From the NCBI RefSeq assembly GCF_000968015.1, contig NZ_LACH01000047.1:1-64000 (forward strand): DNA of 64,000 nucleotides, given 5' to 3'. The position numbers and the translations under genes were made by a program. The number at the start of each line of letters is the position of its first letter. Within the stretch, counting starts at the first letter, position 1. Origin of the DNA: Pseudomonas fluorescens (GTDB lineage: Bacteria > Pseudomonadota > Gammaproteobacteria > Pseudomonadales > Pseudomonadaceae). This document shows, piece after piece, positions 45,660 to 54,972 of this stretch. The notes beneath the pieces were generated by a model, which saw nothing but the letters and a program-made list of their open reading frames with translations, did no database searches and was not told the DNA's origin.

Positions 45660-46088
45660 TGTTGTCCCCTTCACGGTGTATAGGGTGCCAAATGGCCTAC
45701 GCAGTTCATCGCAGGTTTGTATCTCGCCTGTGTTCGGTAGAGCCCTGGTATTGGGGGAAACTGTATCGGGACGGGGGTTGGATACAGTCGGATACACACC
45801 ACCAATCCCCTTGTAGGAGTGAGCCTGCTCGCGATAGCGGTGTGTCAGATAACACTGATGCCAACTGACACACCGCTATCGCGAGCAGGCTCACTCCTAC
45901 AGGGAATTTTTGGTGGTCAGGGGAATGTGGCTTTCGTCGCTCAAGGCTGCGCCACACAGACCCCGGACTAAACTTAGTGCACGCAGGGCGTGCTTATCGT
46001 CCTGTTCATTCCCACGACCACCGCCCAGAGGTGAACGCCTCGAAAAACAAGGCCTCTGGACCGTGATCCTGCTGAAGGAGCACACGTG
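45660..46088. other. intergenic region between divergent formamidase and methyltransferase
   Basis: These 429 bases contain one REP pair (45812-45901) and a short hairpin (CAGAGG/CCTCTG, about 46026-46057). Beyond presumed promoters for the two divergent genes I see no further feature. Confidence 0.55.
45812..45901. repeat. inverted REP pair (GTAGGAGTGAGC family)
   Basis: TGTAGGAGTGAGCCTGCTCG arms, 20 of 20 identical with the pair at 34812. Confidence 0.92.
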
Positions 46089-47135
46089 ATGGACGAGGCC
46101 AGACTCAATGATTTCATGGGCAAACTGGTGAACGACATGGGCGGCGCGGCGATGCTCGCCAACGTCATCCTTGGCGAAGAGCTCGGACTGTACCGGGCCA
46201 TGGCCGACAGTCAGCCAGTCACCCCTGAAGCCCTCGCCGACAAAACCGGCTGCAACACCCGCCTGCTGCGCGAATGGCTCAGCGCCCACGCCGCTTCCGG
46301 TTACATGGAACACCGCGACGGCCAGTTCCGACTGCCCGAAGAGCAGGCCCTGGCACTGGCGATTGAAGACTCACCGGTCTATGTGGCGGGTGGTATCGGG
46401 GTGGTTGCATCGTTTTTCCATGACAAGGACAAACTGGTCAACGCCATGCGCGGCAACGGTGCCCTCGCCTGGGGCGATCACCATCCGTGCATGTTCAGCG
46501 GCACGGAGCGGTTCTTCCGGCCAGGTTACAAAGCGCACTTGGTTGCCGAATGGCTGCCGGCGCTCGAAGGCGTGGTCGCCAAACTGGAGGCTGGCGCCAA
46601 GGTGGCGGATATCGGCTGCGGACACGGCGCATCCACCGTGATCATGGCCCAGTCGTTTCCGGATTCGCGGTTCGTCGGTTTCGACTACCACGCGCCCTCC
46701 GTTACCGTCGCCACCCAGCGCGCCGAAGAAGGTGGCGTGGCCGGGCGTGCGCGGTTCTTCCAGGGCACGGCAAAAAGCTTCCCCGGCGATGACTATGACC
46801 TGGTGTGCTATTTCGACTGCCTGCACGACATGGGCGACCCGGTGGGCGCGGCGAAACATGCGTATGACGCGCTGAAACCGGATGGCACGGTGCTGCTGGT
46901 GGAACCGTTCGCCAACGACAAGCTCGACGACAACATCACCCCGGTTGGCCGCTTGTTCTACGCCGCCTCGACCTTCATCTGCACCCCGAACTCGCTGTCC
47001 CAGGAGGTCGGCCTCGGGCTCGGTGCCCAGGCTGGCGAGGCGCGTTTGCGCAAGGTCTTCACCGAGGCGGGGTTCAAGACGTTCCGGCGGGCCACGGAAA
47101 CGCCGTTCAACCTGATTCTGGAGGCGCGTAAGTAA
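46089..47135 (+). CDS. class I SAM methyltransferase with N-terminal winged helix
   Basis: The product is 348 residues. An N-terminal winged-helix dimerisation domain (about 1-90; 'EALADKTGCNTRLLREWLSA') is followed by a Rossmann methyltransferase domain with 'VADIGCGHGASTVIMAQ' and 'DLVCYFDCLHDM'. This layout resembles O-methyltransferases and the Rv2258c-type family. AAGGAG lies eight bases before the ATG. The substrate is unknown and no biosynthetic genes adjoin. Confidence 0.87.
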   Translation: MDEARLNDFMGKLVNDMGGAAMLANVILGEELGLYRAMADSQPVTPEALADKTGCNTRLLREWLSAHAASGYMEHRDGQFRLPEEQALALAIEDSPVYVAGGIGVVASFFHDKDKLVNAMRGNGALAWGDHHPCMFSGTERFFRPGYKAHLVAEWLPALEGVVAKLEAGAKVADIGCGHGASTVIMAQSFPDSRFVGFDYHAPSVTVATQRAEEGGVAGRARFFQGTAKSFPGDDYDLVCYFDCLHDMGDPVGAAKHAYDALKPDGTVLLVEPFANDKLDDNITPVGRLFYAASTFICTPNSLSQEVGLGLGAQAGEARLRKVFTEAGFKTFRRATETPFNLILEARK

Positions 47136-47153
47136 ACACCGTTGACGGGCTAT

Positions 47154-47249
47154 TGTAGGAGCTGCCGAAGGCTGCGATCTTTTGATCTTGATTTGGCGAT
47201 GCTGAAATCGCTGACGATCAAAAGATCGCAGCCTGCGGCAGCTCCTACA
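47154..47249. repeat. inverted REP pair (GTAGGAGCTGCC family)
   Basis: GTAGGAGCTGCCGAAGGCTG and inverse with GCAGGC variant in the right arm, between the methyltransferase and sirtuin genes. Confidence 0.92.
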
Positions 47250-47269
47250 CGTCCACCGGAGTGTTGAAC

Positions 47270-48112
47270 ATGCTCGACAGCCTCATCCACGAACAGCTCG
47301 ACCACCTTCAGCAGTTAATGGCTGACCAGCCGTTTGTGGTCCTGACCGGCGCTGGCATCAGCACTCCGTCAGGCATTCCGGACTACCGCGACAACCAGGG
47401 CGTGCGGCGTGGCCGGCAACCGATGATGTATCAGGAGTTTCTCTCTGCCCCCGAATCCCGGCGACGCTATTGGGCGCGGGCGATGCTCGGTTGGCCGCGG
47501 GTGCGCCAGGCCCAGCCGAACGTGGCCCATGAGGCCTTGGCCCGTTTGCAAAGTTCGCAGCAGATCAGCGGGCTGATCACTCAAAACGTCGACACCCTGC
47601 ACGACCAGGCCGGCAGCCATGACGTCATCGAACTTCACGGCAGCCTGCACCGGGTGTTGTGCCTGGACTGCGGAAAACGCAGCGAACGGGATTCGATCCA
47701 GCAATTGATGGAAGCGCAGAATCCGTATCTGGCCGGGGTGGATGCGGTGCAAGCCCCGGATGGCGACACGCTGCTGGATGCGGCGTTTGAGGCGCGGTTT
47801 CAGGTGCCGCATTGCCCGCACTGCGCGGGTGAGCGGATGAAGCCGGACGTGGTGTTTTTTGGCGAGAATGTGGCGCAGGTGACGGCGGCCAAAGCGATGG
47901 CAGCGGTCGAAAAGGCTGCAGGATTGCTGGTGGTGGGGTCTTCGTTGATGGCGTATTCGGCGTTTAGGTTATGCCGGGCGGTGGCGGATCAGGGGAAGCC
48001 GTTGATTGCGATTAATTTGGGCAAGACACGGGCGGATGATTTGCTGGATTTGAAGATTGTGGGTTCGTGCGAACAACTGCTCCCGCTCCTGAACCAGCGC
48101 CTCTCTTCCTGA
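47270..48112 (+). CDS. SIR2-family NAD-dependent protein deacylase
   Basis: This sirtuin is 280 residues. The NAD-binding 'LTGAGISTPSGIPDYRD', 'TQNVDTLHDQAG', catalytic His in 'ELHGSLHRVLC', and zinc Cys pairs 'CLDCG' and 'CPHCAGERMKPDVVFFGE' are intact. GGAG supports the ATG at 47270 over a GTG nine bases earlier. It belongs to the macro/class II-like bacterial group by its 'MMYQEF' region, but its targets are unknown. Confidence 0.93.
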   Translation: MLDSLIHEQLDHLQQLMADQPFVVLTGAGISTPSGIPDYRDNQGVRRGRQPMMYQEFLSAPESRRRYWARAMLGWPRVRQAQPNVAHEALARLQSSQQISGLITQNVDTLHDQAGSHDVIELHGSLHRVLCLDCGKRSERDSIQQLMEAQNPYLAGVDAVQAPDGDTLLDAAFEARFQVPHCPHCAGERMKPDVVFFGENVAQVTAAKAMAAVEKAAGLLVVGSSLMAYSAFRLCRAVADQGKPLIAINLGKTRADDLLDLKIVGSCEQLLPLLNQRLSS

Positions 48113-48126
48113 TCAACCAAAAACCC

Positions 48127-48216
48127 TGTAGGAGTGAGCCTGCTCGCGATAGCGGTGTATCAGATAACATTGATGTCAACTGACACTCCGCTATCGCGAG
48201 CAGGCTCACTCCTACA
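48127..48216. repeat. inverted REP pair (GTAGGAGTGAGC family)
   Basis: TGTAGGAGTGAGCCTGCTCG arms fill the gap between convergent sirtuin and LysR genes. Confidence 0.92.
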
Positions 48217-48228
48217 GGGAGGTTGTGA

Positions 48229-49131
48229 TCAGGGCAGGGAAACTTGTTTGCCCAAGTTCTCTTCTTTCAGGATGTCGAACAACGCCTGCGCCGCCGCCGA
48301 CAATTCAACTCCAGGCTTGGTCAACACCCCGATCGCCCGCTCCACCACCGGATCGCACAAGGTAATGCACCGTGCGCCCAGTTCCAGCATCTGCCCGACA
48401 CACAACGCCGGCACCGCGCTCACCCCCAATCCACTGGCAACCATCCTTCCCACTGTCGCCAGCTGATGGCTTTCAAACTCCACCGGCAATTTCATCCCTC
48501 GCGCCTGCAAGTGCTCTTCGAGCATCACCCGAACCGTCGACGGGCGCTGCAAGGTGATGAACGGTTCCTTGAGCAAGGTCTGCCAATCGATGTCTTCCCG
48601 TTCGGCAAAAGGAGAATCCTTCGGCACCACGGCGACGAAACGATCCATGTACAACGGCGTGAAGGCCAGCGACGAACTCTGATTCGGTTCAAACGCCACC
48701 CCCAGCTCAACCTGCCGGTCACGCACCATCTCCAGCACCTGCTCGTTGATCACGTCATTCACCGTGACGTTGACCTTGGGATAGCGCGCGCGGAAGGTTT
48801 TCAGGATCGGCGGCAGCAGGTTGCCGGCAAATGAGGGCATCGCCGCCAGCGTCACGCGGCCACGCTGGAGAGTGAAGCGTTGGCGCAGCTCATCCTCGGC
48901 ATTGTCCCAGTCAGCGATCAGACGACGCGCCAGTGGCACCAGCGACTCGCCTTCCGCGGTCAGCGCGACATTGCGCGTGTTGCGGGTGAACAGGCGCCCG
49001 CCCAGTCCCTCCTCCAGTGCCTTGATGGTCAGGCTCAGCGCCGATTGCGACAGGTGCAACCGCTCGCAGGCCACGGCAAAACTCAAACTCTGGGCCACGG
49101 CCAGGAACGCGCGGATCTGCTTGACGGTCAT
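48229..49131 (-). CDS. LysR-family regulator, DhcR-like
   Basis: The product is 300 residues with an N-terminal winged HTH ('FLAVAQSLSFAVACERLHLS') and a periplasmic-binding-like effector domain. GGAGAG supports the ATG at 49131. It is divergent from the CoA-transferase/thiolase operon. The same order occurs in P. aeruginosa PA1998-PA2001 (DhcR-DhcA-DhcB-AtoB, carnitine and acetoacetate-type catabolism), so it probably activates that operon. Confidence 0.88.
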   Translation of the reverse strand: MTVKQIRAFLAVAQSLSFAVACERLHLSQSALSLTIKALEEGLGGRLFTRNTRNVALTAEGESLVPLARRLIADWDNAEDELRQRFTLQRGRVTLAAMPSFAGNLLPPILKTFRARYPKVNVTVNDVINEQVLEMVRDRQVELGVAFEPNQSSSLAFTPLYMDRFVAVVPKDSPFAEREDIDWQTLLKEPFITLQRPSTVRVMLEEHLQARGMKLPVEFESHQLATVGRMVASGLGVSAVPALCVGQMLELGARCITLCDPVVERAIGVLTKPGVELSAAAQALFDILKEENLGKQVSLP

Positions 49132-49178
49132 GCGCGGTCTCTCCAAGGTAACTACATTAATTCAACGTAAAAAAACCC

Positions 49179-49280
49179 TGTAGGAGCTGTCGAGTGAAAC
49201 GAGGCTGCGATCTTTTGATCTTGTTTTTAAAGATCAACGTCAAAAGATCGCAGCCTCGTTTCACTCGACAGCTCCTACAG
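49179..49280. repeat. inverted REP pair (GTAGGAGCTGTCGAGTG subtype)
   Basis: Long near-perfect arms (GTAGGAGCTGTCGAGTGAAA and inverse, about 40 bases each) sit between the LysR gene and its probable target operon. Confidence 0.92.
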
Positions 49281-49414
49281 GTTCCTATGGCTTTACATTA
49301 GTGAGCTTTATCTATCAATCAACCTTAAAAATCAACTTAACAAATGAATACTGCGGCGAGACACTTCATCCCATACGGCTAGCCAGCCGCCCACAAAGAA
49401 TAAAAGAGGTGCAT

Positions 49415-50113
49415 ATGGCAGGTTTCGACAAGCGCGTGAGTTCCTACGAGGAAGCCCTTGCAGGTCTTGAAGACGGCATGACCGTGATCGCCGGCGGCTT
49501 CGGTCTGTGCGGGATCCCGGAAAACCTCATCGCCGAGATCAAGCGCAAAGGCACACGCGACCTCACCGTGGTTTCCAACAACTGCGGCGTCGACGGTTTC
49601 GGCCTCGGCGTGCTGCTGGAAGACCGGCAGATCCGCAAGGTGGTGGCCTCCTATGTTGGCGAGAACAAGTTGTTCGAAGACCAACTGCTGAAAGGCGAAA
49701 TCGAAGTCGTCCTGACCCCCCAAGGCACCCTCGCCGAAAAAATGCGCGCAGGCGGTGCCGGCATCCCCGCATTCTTCACCGCGACCGGCGTCGGCACTCC
49801 CGTTGCCGACGGCAAGGAAGTCCGCGAATTCCATGGCCGCAAGTACCTGATGGAAGAATCCATCACCGGTGACTTCGCCATCGTCAAAGGCTGGAAAGCC
49901 GACCATTTCGGCAACGTCATCTATCGCCACACCGCCCAGAACTTCAACCCGCTGGCCGCCACTGCCGGCAAGATCACCGTGGTCGAAGTCGAAGAAATCG
50001 TCGAACCCGGCGAGCTGGACCCGGCGCAGATCCACACCCCTGGCATCTACGTCGACCGGGTCATTTGCGGCACGTTCGAGAAGCGCATCGAACAGCGCAC
50101 CGTGCGTAAGTGA
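49415..50113 (+). CDS. dhcA: 3-oxoacid CoA-transferase subunit A
   Basis: The A subunit (232 residues) has the CoA-transferase family I signature 'GGFGLCGIPENLI'. With subunit B it moves CoA between succinyl-CoA and a 3-oxoacid. Synteny points to DhcAB (dehydrocarnitine CoA-transferase) of P. aeruginosa; ScoA/AtoD activity on acetoacetate is the alternative. The start at 49415 is preceded by AGAGGT. It leads the operon. Confidence 0.9.
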   Translation: MAGFDKRVSSYEEALAGLEDGMTVIAGGFGLCGIPENLIAEIKRKGTRDLTVVSNNCGVDGFGLGVLLEDRQIRKVVASYVGENKLFEDQLLKGEIEVVLTPQGTLAEKMRAGGAGIPAFFTATGVGTPVADGKEVREFHGRKYLMEESITGDFAIVKGWKADHFGNVIYRHTAQNFNPLAATAGKITVVEVEEIVEPGELDPAQIHTPGIYVDRVICGTFEKRIEQRTVRK

Positions 50114-50149
50114 TCCCCTGCCCCCGGACCGAATGAAGGAATAACAACA

Positions 50150-50815
50150 ATGGCACTTTCCCGCGAACAAATGGCTCAACGCGTCGCCCGCGAAATGCAG
50201 GACGGCTTCTACGTGAACCTGGGCATCGGCATTCCGACCCTGGTCGCCAACTACATTCCTGAAGGCATGGAAGTCATGCTGCAGTCGGAAAACGGCCTGC
50301 TGGGCATGGGCCCCTTTCCTACTGAAGAAACCATCGATGCCGACATGATCAACGCCGGCAAACAAACCGTGACCGCGCGTATCGGCGCGTCGATCTTTTC
50401 CTCGGCCGAGTCCTTCGCGATGATCCGCGGTGGTCATGTCGACCTGACCGTGCTGGGCGCCTTTGAAGTAGACGTGCAAGGCAACATCGCCTCGTGGATG
50501 ATTCCCGGCAAACTGGTCAAGGGCATGGGCGGCGCTATGGACCTGGTGGCCGGCGCAGACAACATCATCGTCATCATGACCCACGCGTCCAAGGACGGGG
50601 AGTCCAAGCTCCTGTCCAAATGCAGCCTGCCGCTGACCGGTGCGGGGTGCATCAAGCGTGTGCTGACCGACCTGGCTTACCTGGAAATCGAAAACGGCGC
50701 GTTCATCCTCAAGGAACGTGCACCGGGCGTCAGCGTCGAGGAGATTGTCGCCAAGACCGCCGGTAAACTGATCGTGCCGGATCACGTTCCGGAAATGCAG
50801 TTCGCTGCCCAGTGA
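50150..50815 (+). CDS. dhcB: 3-oxoacid CoA-transferase subunit B
   Basis: The B subunit is 221 residues and carries the catalytic glutamate in 'MLQSENGLLGMG', plus 'NLGIGIPTLVANY'. It lies 36 bases after subunit A and 11 before the thiolase gene. ScoB/AtoA is the alternative name. Confidence 0.9.
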   Translation: MALSREQMAQRVAREMQDGFYVNLGIGIPTLVANYIPEGMEVMLQSENGLLGMGPFPTEETIDADMINAGKQTVTARIGASIFSSAESFAMIRGGHVDLTVLGAFEVDVQGNIASWMIPGKLVKGMGGAMDLVAGADNIIVIMTHASKDGESKLLSKCSLPLTGAGCIKRVLTDLAYLEIENGAFILKERAPGVSVEEIVAKTAGKLIVPDHVPEMQFAAQ

Positions 50816-50826
50816 GGAATCATTCC

Positions 50827-52008
50827 ATGCAAGAAGTCGTCATTGTCGCCGCCACCCGCACCGCCATCGGCAGTTTCCAGGGTGCCCTGGCCAACGTGTC
50901 CGCGGTTGATCTCGGTGCCGCGGTAATCCGTCAGTTGCTGGCGCAAACCGGCCTGAACGTTGCTGAAGTCGATGAAGTGATCATGGGCCAGGTGTTGACC
51001 GCCGGTGCCGGGCAAAACCCTGCGCGCCAGTCCGCGATCAAGGCCGGTCTGCCCTTCACCGTGCCTGCGATGACCCTGAACAAGGTCTGCGGCTCGGGCC
51101 TCAAGGCGCTGCATCTGGCCACTCAGGCGATTCGCTGCGGCGATGCCGACGTGATCATTGCCGGCGGCCAGGAAAACATGAGCCTGTCCAACTACGTCAT
51201 GCCGGGTGCTCGAACCGGTCTGCGCATGGGTCACGCGCAAATCGTCGACACCATGATCAGCGACGGCCTGTGGGATGCGTTCAACGATTACCACATGGGC
51301 ATCACCGCAGAAAACCTGGCTGAGAAGTACAACCTGACCCGCGAACAGCAAGACGCCTTCGCCGCGGCCTCGCAGCAGAAAGCCACGGCCGCCATCGAAA
51401 CCGGGCGTTTTGCCGACGAGATCACGCCGATCCTGATTCCTCAGCGCAAAGGCGATCCTGTTGCTTTCCAGGTTGACGAACAGCCACGGGCCGGCACCAC
51501 GGCCGACTCCCTGGGCAAACTGAAACCGGCCTTCAAGAAGGACGGTTCGGTGACCGCCGGTAACGCCTCGTCCCTGAACGACGGTGCCGCCGCCGTAATC
51601 CTGATGAGTGCGGAAAAAGCCAAGGCCCTCGGCCTGCCCGTGCTGGCGAAAATCGCCGCTTACGCCAATGCGGGCGTAGACCCGGCGATCATGGGCATCG
51701 GCCCGGTCAGCGCGACTCGTCGTTGCCTGGACAAGGCCGGCTGGTCCATCGACCAACTGGATCTGATCGAAGCCAACGAAGCCTTCGCTGCACAATCGCT
51801 GGCGGTGGCCAAGGACCTGGAATGGGACCTGAACAAGGTCAACGTCAACGGCGGCGCTATCGCCCTGGGCCACCCGATCGGTGCATCGGGTTGCCGGGTG
51901 CTGGTGACTCTGCTGCATGAAATGATCAAGCGTGACGCCAAGAAAGGCCTCGCCACCCTGTGCATCGGTGGTGGTCAGGGCGTGGCACTGGCGATCGAAC
52001 GGGCGTAA
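50827..52008 (+). CDS. atoB: acetyl-CoA acetyltransferase (thiolase)
   Basis: This thiolase of 393 residues splits acetoacetyl-CoA to two acetyl-CoA. The nucleophilic Cys is in 'NKVCGSGLKALHLA', with 'NVNGGAIALGHPIGASG' and C-terminal 'TLCIGGGQG'. The start is ATG 50827, with GAGGAA upstream. It completes a pathway from 3-oxoacid through CoA transfer to acetyl-CoA. No dedicated transporter follows. Confidence 0.95.
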   Translation: MQEVVIVAATRTAIGSFQGALANVSAVDLGAAVIRQLLAQTGLNVAEVDEVIMGQVLTAGAGQNPARQSAIKAGLPFTVPAMTLNKVCGSGLKALHLATQAIRCGDADVIIAGGQENMSLSNYVMPGARTGLRMGHAQIVDTMISDGLWDAFNDYHMGITAENLAEKYNLTREQQDAFAAASQQKATAAIETGRFADEITPILIPQRKGDPVAFQVDEQPRAGTTADSLGKLKPAFKKDGSVTAGNASSLNDGAAAVILMSAEKAKALGLPVLAKIAAYANAGVDPAIMGIGPVSATRRCLDKAGWSIDQLDLIEANEAFAAQSLAVAKDLEWDLNKVNVNGGAIALGHPIGASGCRVLVTLLHEMIKRDAKKGLATLCIGGGQGVALAIERA

Positions 52009-52097
52009 AGCGTTCAACAGACGGTGCGGGGACCCACGAATATCCGTTCGCCGTCTGGCAATACACCCGGTGCTTCCGAGTTAAATCTGAGCCGCTT

Positions 52098-52213
52098 TTG
52101 TGGCGAGGGGGCTTGCCCCCGTTGGGTTGCGCAGCAGCCCCCAAAATCTCGGCAATTGTCGAAGACTTTTGGAGCGCTTCGCACTCCAACGGGGGCAAGC
52201 CCCCTCGCCACAA
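52098..52213. repeat. inverted repeat (GTGGCGAGGGGGC family)
   Basis: TGTGGCGAGGGGGCTTGCCC and its inverse bound a loop of ~60 bases. This is a third REP-like family, also represented by a single unit near position 46. Confidence 0.88.
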
Positions 52214-52271
52214 TGAGCATACATTCAGGCTTGCCTCAGCTGTTTGGCACCGGGTTCTTTTTGTCTGGCCG

Positions 52272-52874
52272 TCAGGCAAATTTCACCAGATTCAGCACCG
52301 GCAGCGGACCGCCTGGAAACTGCACCAGCCGCGCACCGACGCTCAATTCCCCCAGATCAATCCCGAAGAAGCCCAGCTGTTCGATCAGCGCCGCCACTTG
52401 AGCTTTCGCATCGGCATCATCACCCGAGAGAAACAGCACTCGGCGCCCGCCCTCCGCCGCCGGATCGCTCTCCAGAAAACGCGCCTGAAGGTGATTGAAC
52501 GCCTTCACCACCCGCGCACCGGGCACCCATTCGGCAAACACTTCGCTGGACGTCCGCCCCTGCAAATCCACCGCCTTGAACGACGGCGCCTCAATTGAGT
52601 TGTTGGCGTCGATGACAATCCGTCCGCCAAAATCCGGCAGGCCGGCGAGCGCGGTCGGCAACTTCGACCAGTTGACCGCGACCAACACGATGGCTTGTGC
52701 GGCGGCCTCCTCGCGAGATCCGGCACGCGCCGTTGGTCCGAGTTCTTCCACCAGCGAGGCCAGGCTTTGCGGGCCACGGCTGTTGGCGATAACCACTTTA
52801 ATGCCTTGACGTGACAGTGCTCTGGCAAAGCCTGCGCCGATTGCGCCGGCGCCGATGATTCCGATGGTGCTCAT
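52272..52874 (-). CDS. NADPH-dependent F420-reductase-like dehydrogenase
   Basis: The product is a 200-residue Rossmann protein with 'IGIIGAGAIGAGFARAL' and 'VVIANSRGP', consistent with NADP(H) binding. 'IVIDANNSIEAP' and 'VVKAFNHLQARFL' match the F420-dependent NADP reductase/YgfZ-like superfamily seen in bacteria that lack F420. The substrate is unknown. It is divergent from a LysR gene 111 bases away, a common regulator-target arrangement. Confidence 0.85.
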   Translation of the reverse strand: MSTIGIIGAGAIGAGFARALSRQGIKVVIANSRGPQSLASLVEELGPTARAGSREEAAAQAIVLVAVNWSKLPTALAGLPDFGGRIVIDANNSIEAPSFKAVDLQGRTSSEVFAEWVPGARVVKAFNHLQARFLESDPAAEGGRRVLFLSGDDADAKAQVAALIEQLGFFGIDLGELSVGARLVQFPGGPLPVLNLVKFA

Positions 52875-52985
52875 GGTTGTTCACTCCGTGGGTTGTCGTT
52901 GGAGTGAATACTGCGCTTGCCATTAGTGTTTGATTAGCGGGTAATGCCTTGAATGATCTTCAAGCATGACTAGCAGGTGCCTGCC

Positions 52986-53882
52986 ATGGAAACCCTCGCC
53001 AATCTCGAATCCTTCGTCCGCAGTGCCGAAACCGGCAGTTTCTCCGCCGCCGCACGGGTGCTCGCGCTGACCCCGGCCGCTGTCAGCCGCAACGTGGCGA
53101 TGCTCGAACGCAACATCGGCGTGCGGCTGTTCCAGCGCTCGACCCGCAAGCTGTCCCTGACCGAAGCCGGGGAACGCTTTCTGACGAGTATCGGCGGTAA
53201 TCTGCAAGCACTGCAGACAGCAATCAGCGCGGTGAGCAGTGACCAAGGCGAGCCGACGGGCGTGCTCAAAGTCAGTCTGGCGCCGACGTTTGGCATCGAT
53301 CATGTCTTGCCGCTGCTGCCGGCGTTCCTGGCGCGCTACCCGCTGATTCGCCCGGAATGGCACTTCGAAAACCGCCCCGTGGATTTGATTGCCGAAGGGT
53401 ATGACGCGGCCATTGGCGGCGGCTTCAAGTTAACGCCCGGTGTGGTGTCGCGGACGTTGGCGGCGGCGCATGTCGTGGCGGTCGCCTCTCCCGCCTACCT
53501 CGCAGGACGCAGCCTGCCCGACAGTCCGGCAGACCTGTCGGGGCACACCGGCATTGTGATGCGCGGCACCCGCACCGGGCAGATTCGCCAATGGCTGATG
53601 CACGATGGCGCGGGCCACGAAGCACCGGCCAATCTGAATGAAAACATTGTGCTCAATGATCCGGCCGCCATGCGTGAAGCGGCGATACTCGGCCTGGGCG
53701 TGACACTGCTGGTGTTGCCGGATGTGCTGGCGAATATCCAGCGTGGCGAACTGGCGCGCCTGCTGCCCGACTGGCACGCCGACGCGGGACCGATTTCGCT
53801 GTACTACCCGAGCCGCACGTTGATGCCGGCCAAGACCCGGGTGTTCATCGACTTTGTGGTCGAGGCGTTTGAACGGGGTTGA
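52986..53882 (+). CDS. LysR-family transcriptional regulator
   Basis: The 298-residue protein has an HTH ('FVRSAETGSFSAAARVLALT') and a substrate-binding domain of the CrgA/DmlR-like group. The ATG at 52986 is preferred to a GTG at 52977. It likely controls the divergent NADP-binding dehydrogenase gene. Confidence 0.9.
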   Translation: METLANLESFVRSAETGSFSAAARVLALTPAAVSRNVAMLERNIGVRLFQRSTRKLSLTEAGERFLTSIGGNLQALQTAISAVSSDQGEPTGVLKVSLAPTFGIDHVLPLLPAFLARYPLIRPEWHFENRPVDLIAEGYDAAIGGGFKLTPGVVSRTLAAAHVVAVASPAYLAGRSLPDSPADLSGHTGIVMRGTRTGQIRQWLMHDGAGHEAPANLNENIVLNDPAAMREAAILGLGVTLLVLPDVLANIQRGELARLLPDWHADAGPISLYYPSRTLMPAKTRVFIDFVVEAFERG

Positions 53883-53890
53883 AGAAACCC

Positions 53891-53988
53891 TGTAGGAGCT
53901 GCCGAAGGCTGCGATCTTTTGATCTTGATCTTCGGCGGCGCTGAAATTGCTGAAAATCAAAAGATCGCAGCCTTCGGCAGCTCCTACA
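53891..53988. repeat. inverted REP pair (GTAGGAGCTGCC family)
   Basis: GTAGGAGCTGCCGAAGGCTG arms on both sides are the best match to the unit found inside iolB. Confidence 0.93.
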
Positions 53989-54033
53989 TGGACCGTATCG
54001 TGAACACCTGAGTCAGCATTAAAAACCACAATC

Positions 54034-54045
54034 TTTGTATACAAA
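54034..54045. promoter_or_regulatory. TTTGTATACAAA palindrome
   Basis: This perfect 12-base palindrome lies 75 bases before the membrane-protein gene at 54120. TTGTATACAA is a core used by several GntR-family (FCD, VanR-like) regulators. No GntR gene is nearby, so the assignment is open. Confidence 0.35.
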
Positions 54046-54119
54046 ATCACGACATCTATAGAGCAATCACTCCCACGCAATGCTAACGTTGCCGACTCAC
54101 TCAAGTCGGAGGTACGTGC

Positions 54120-54914
54120 GTGCTGTTACTCAAACTGCTGGTCATCCCAGGATTTCTCTTGCTGATTTCCCTGGCCGGTAAACGCTGGGGACCGAGTGTC
54201 GCCGGTTGGCTGTCGGGGTTGCCAGTGGTGGTCGGGCCGATTCTGTTCTTTCTCGCCATCGAACAAGGCCAGGTGTTCGCCGCTCAATCGGCGACGGCAG
54301 CGCTGTCGGCGATGTTCGCGATGATTGCCTTTTGCGTGACCTACGCTCAGGTTGCACAGCGCGCGGGTTGGCCGTGGGCGCTGGTGATTTCGCTGTTGGT
54401 CTGGGCCACGGCGGCCGTAGTGCTGTCGTTGATTGCGCCGTCCCTGGTGTTCTCGGTGATCGCCGCCGCGACCGCCCTGCTGGCGGCGCCGTATCTGTTT
54501 CCCTCGGTACAGCCGATCGTGTCGGGCCCGGCGCCGAAGTCCGACAAATTGCTGTTGCGCATGATTGCCGGCGCCCTGCTCACCCTCGCCGTCACGTTGT
54601 TGGCCAGCACCGTTGGTGAACGCTGGAGCGGCCTGCTCGCCGTGTTCCCGGTGCTGGGCAGCGTGATGGCGGTGTTCTCCCAGCAAACCCGCGGGCCGGC
54701 GTTTACCGCTGCTTTGCTGCGGGCGACGGCGACCGGGATGTATTCGTTCGCCGCGTTTTGCCTGGTGTTGGCGCTGGCCTTGCCAGGCATGGGTTTGAGC
54801 GCGTTCGCCGTGGGCGTCGCGGTGTCCGTGGGTATGCTCGGGGTGACCAAGCGCTTGTTGGCCAAGCCGGCGAACCCGGTAGCGGACGCTGGACGTACGG
54901 CGATCAAACGCTAA
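54120..54914 (+). CDS. polytopic membrane protein of unknown function
   Basis: The product is 264 residues with about eight hydrophobic segments. Two similar halves are suggested: both contain glycine-rich 'GWLSGLPVVVGPILFF' and 'SGLLAVFPVLGSVMAVF'. The start is GTG with GGAGGT six bases upstream, an unusually strong site. I do not recognise a characterised family. The internal repeat suggests a transporter-like fold. Confidence 0.82.
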   Translation: MLLLKLLVIPGFLLLISLAGKRWGPSVAGWLSGLPVVVGPILFFLAIEQGQVFAAQSATAALSAMFAMIAFCVTYAQVAQRAGWPWALVISLLVWATAAVVLSLIAPSLVFSVIAAATALLAAPYLFPSVQPIVSGPAPKSDKLLLRMIAGALLTLAVTLLASTVGERWSGLLAVFPVLGSVMAVFSQQTRGPAFTAALLRATATGMYSFAAFCLVLALALPGMGLSAFAVGVAVSVGMLGVTKRLLAKPANPVADAGRTAIKR

Positions 54915-54972
54915 GCTGCTTGATGTCATCGGGCCCGGATGGTCGCCCGCTCATCGCGCTGAAGGAACAGAC

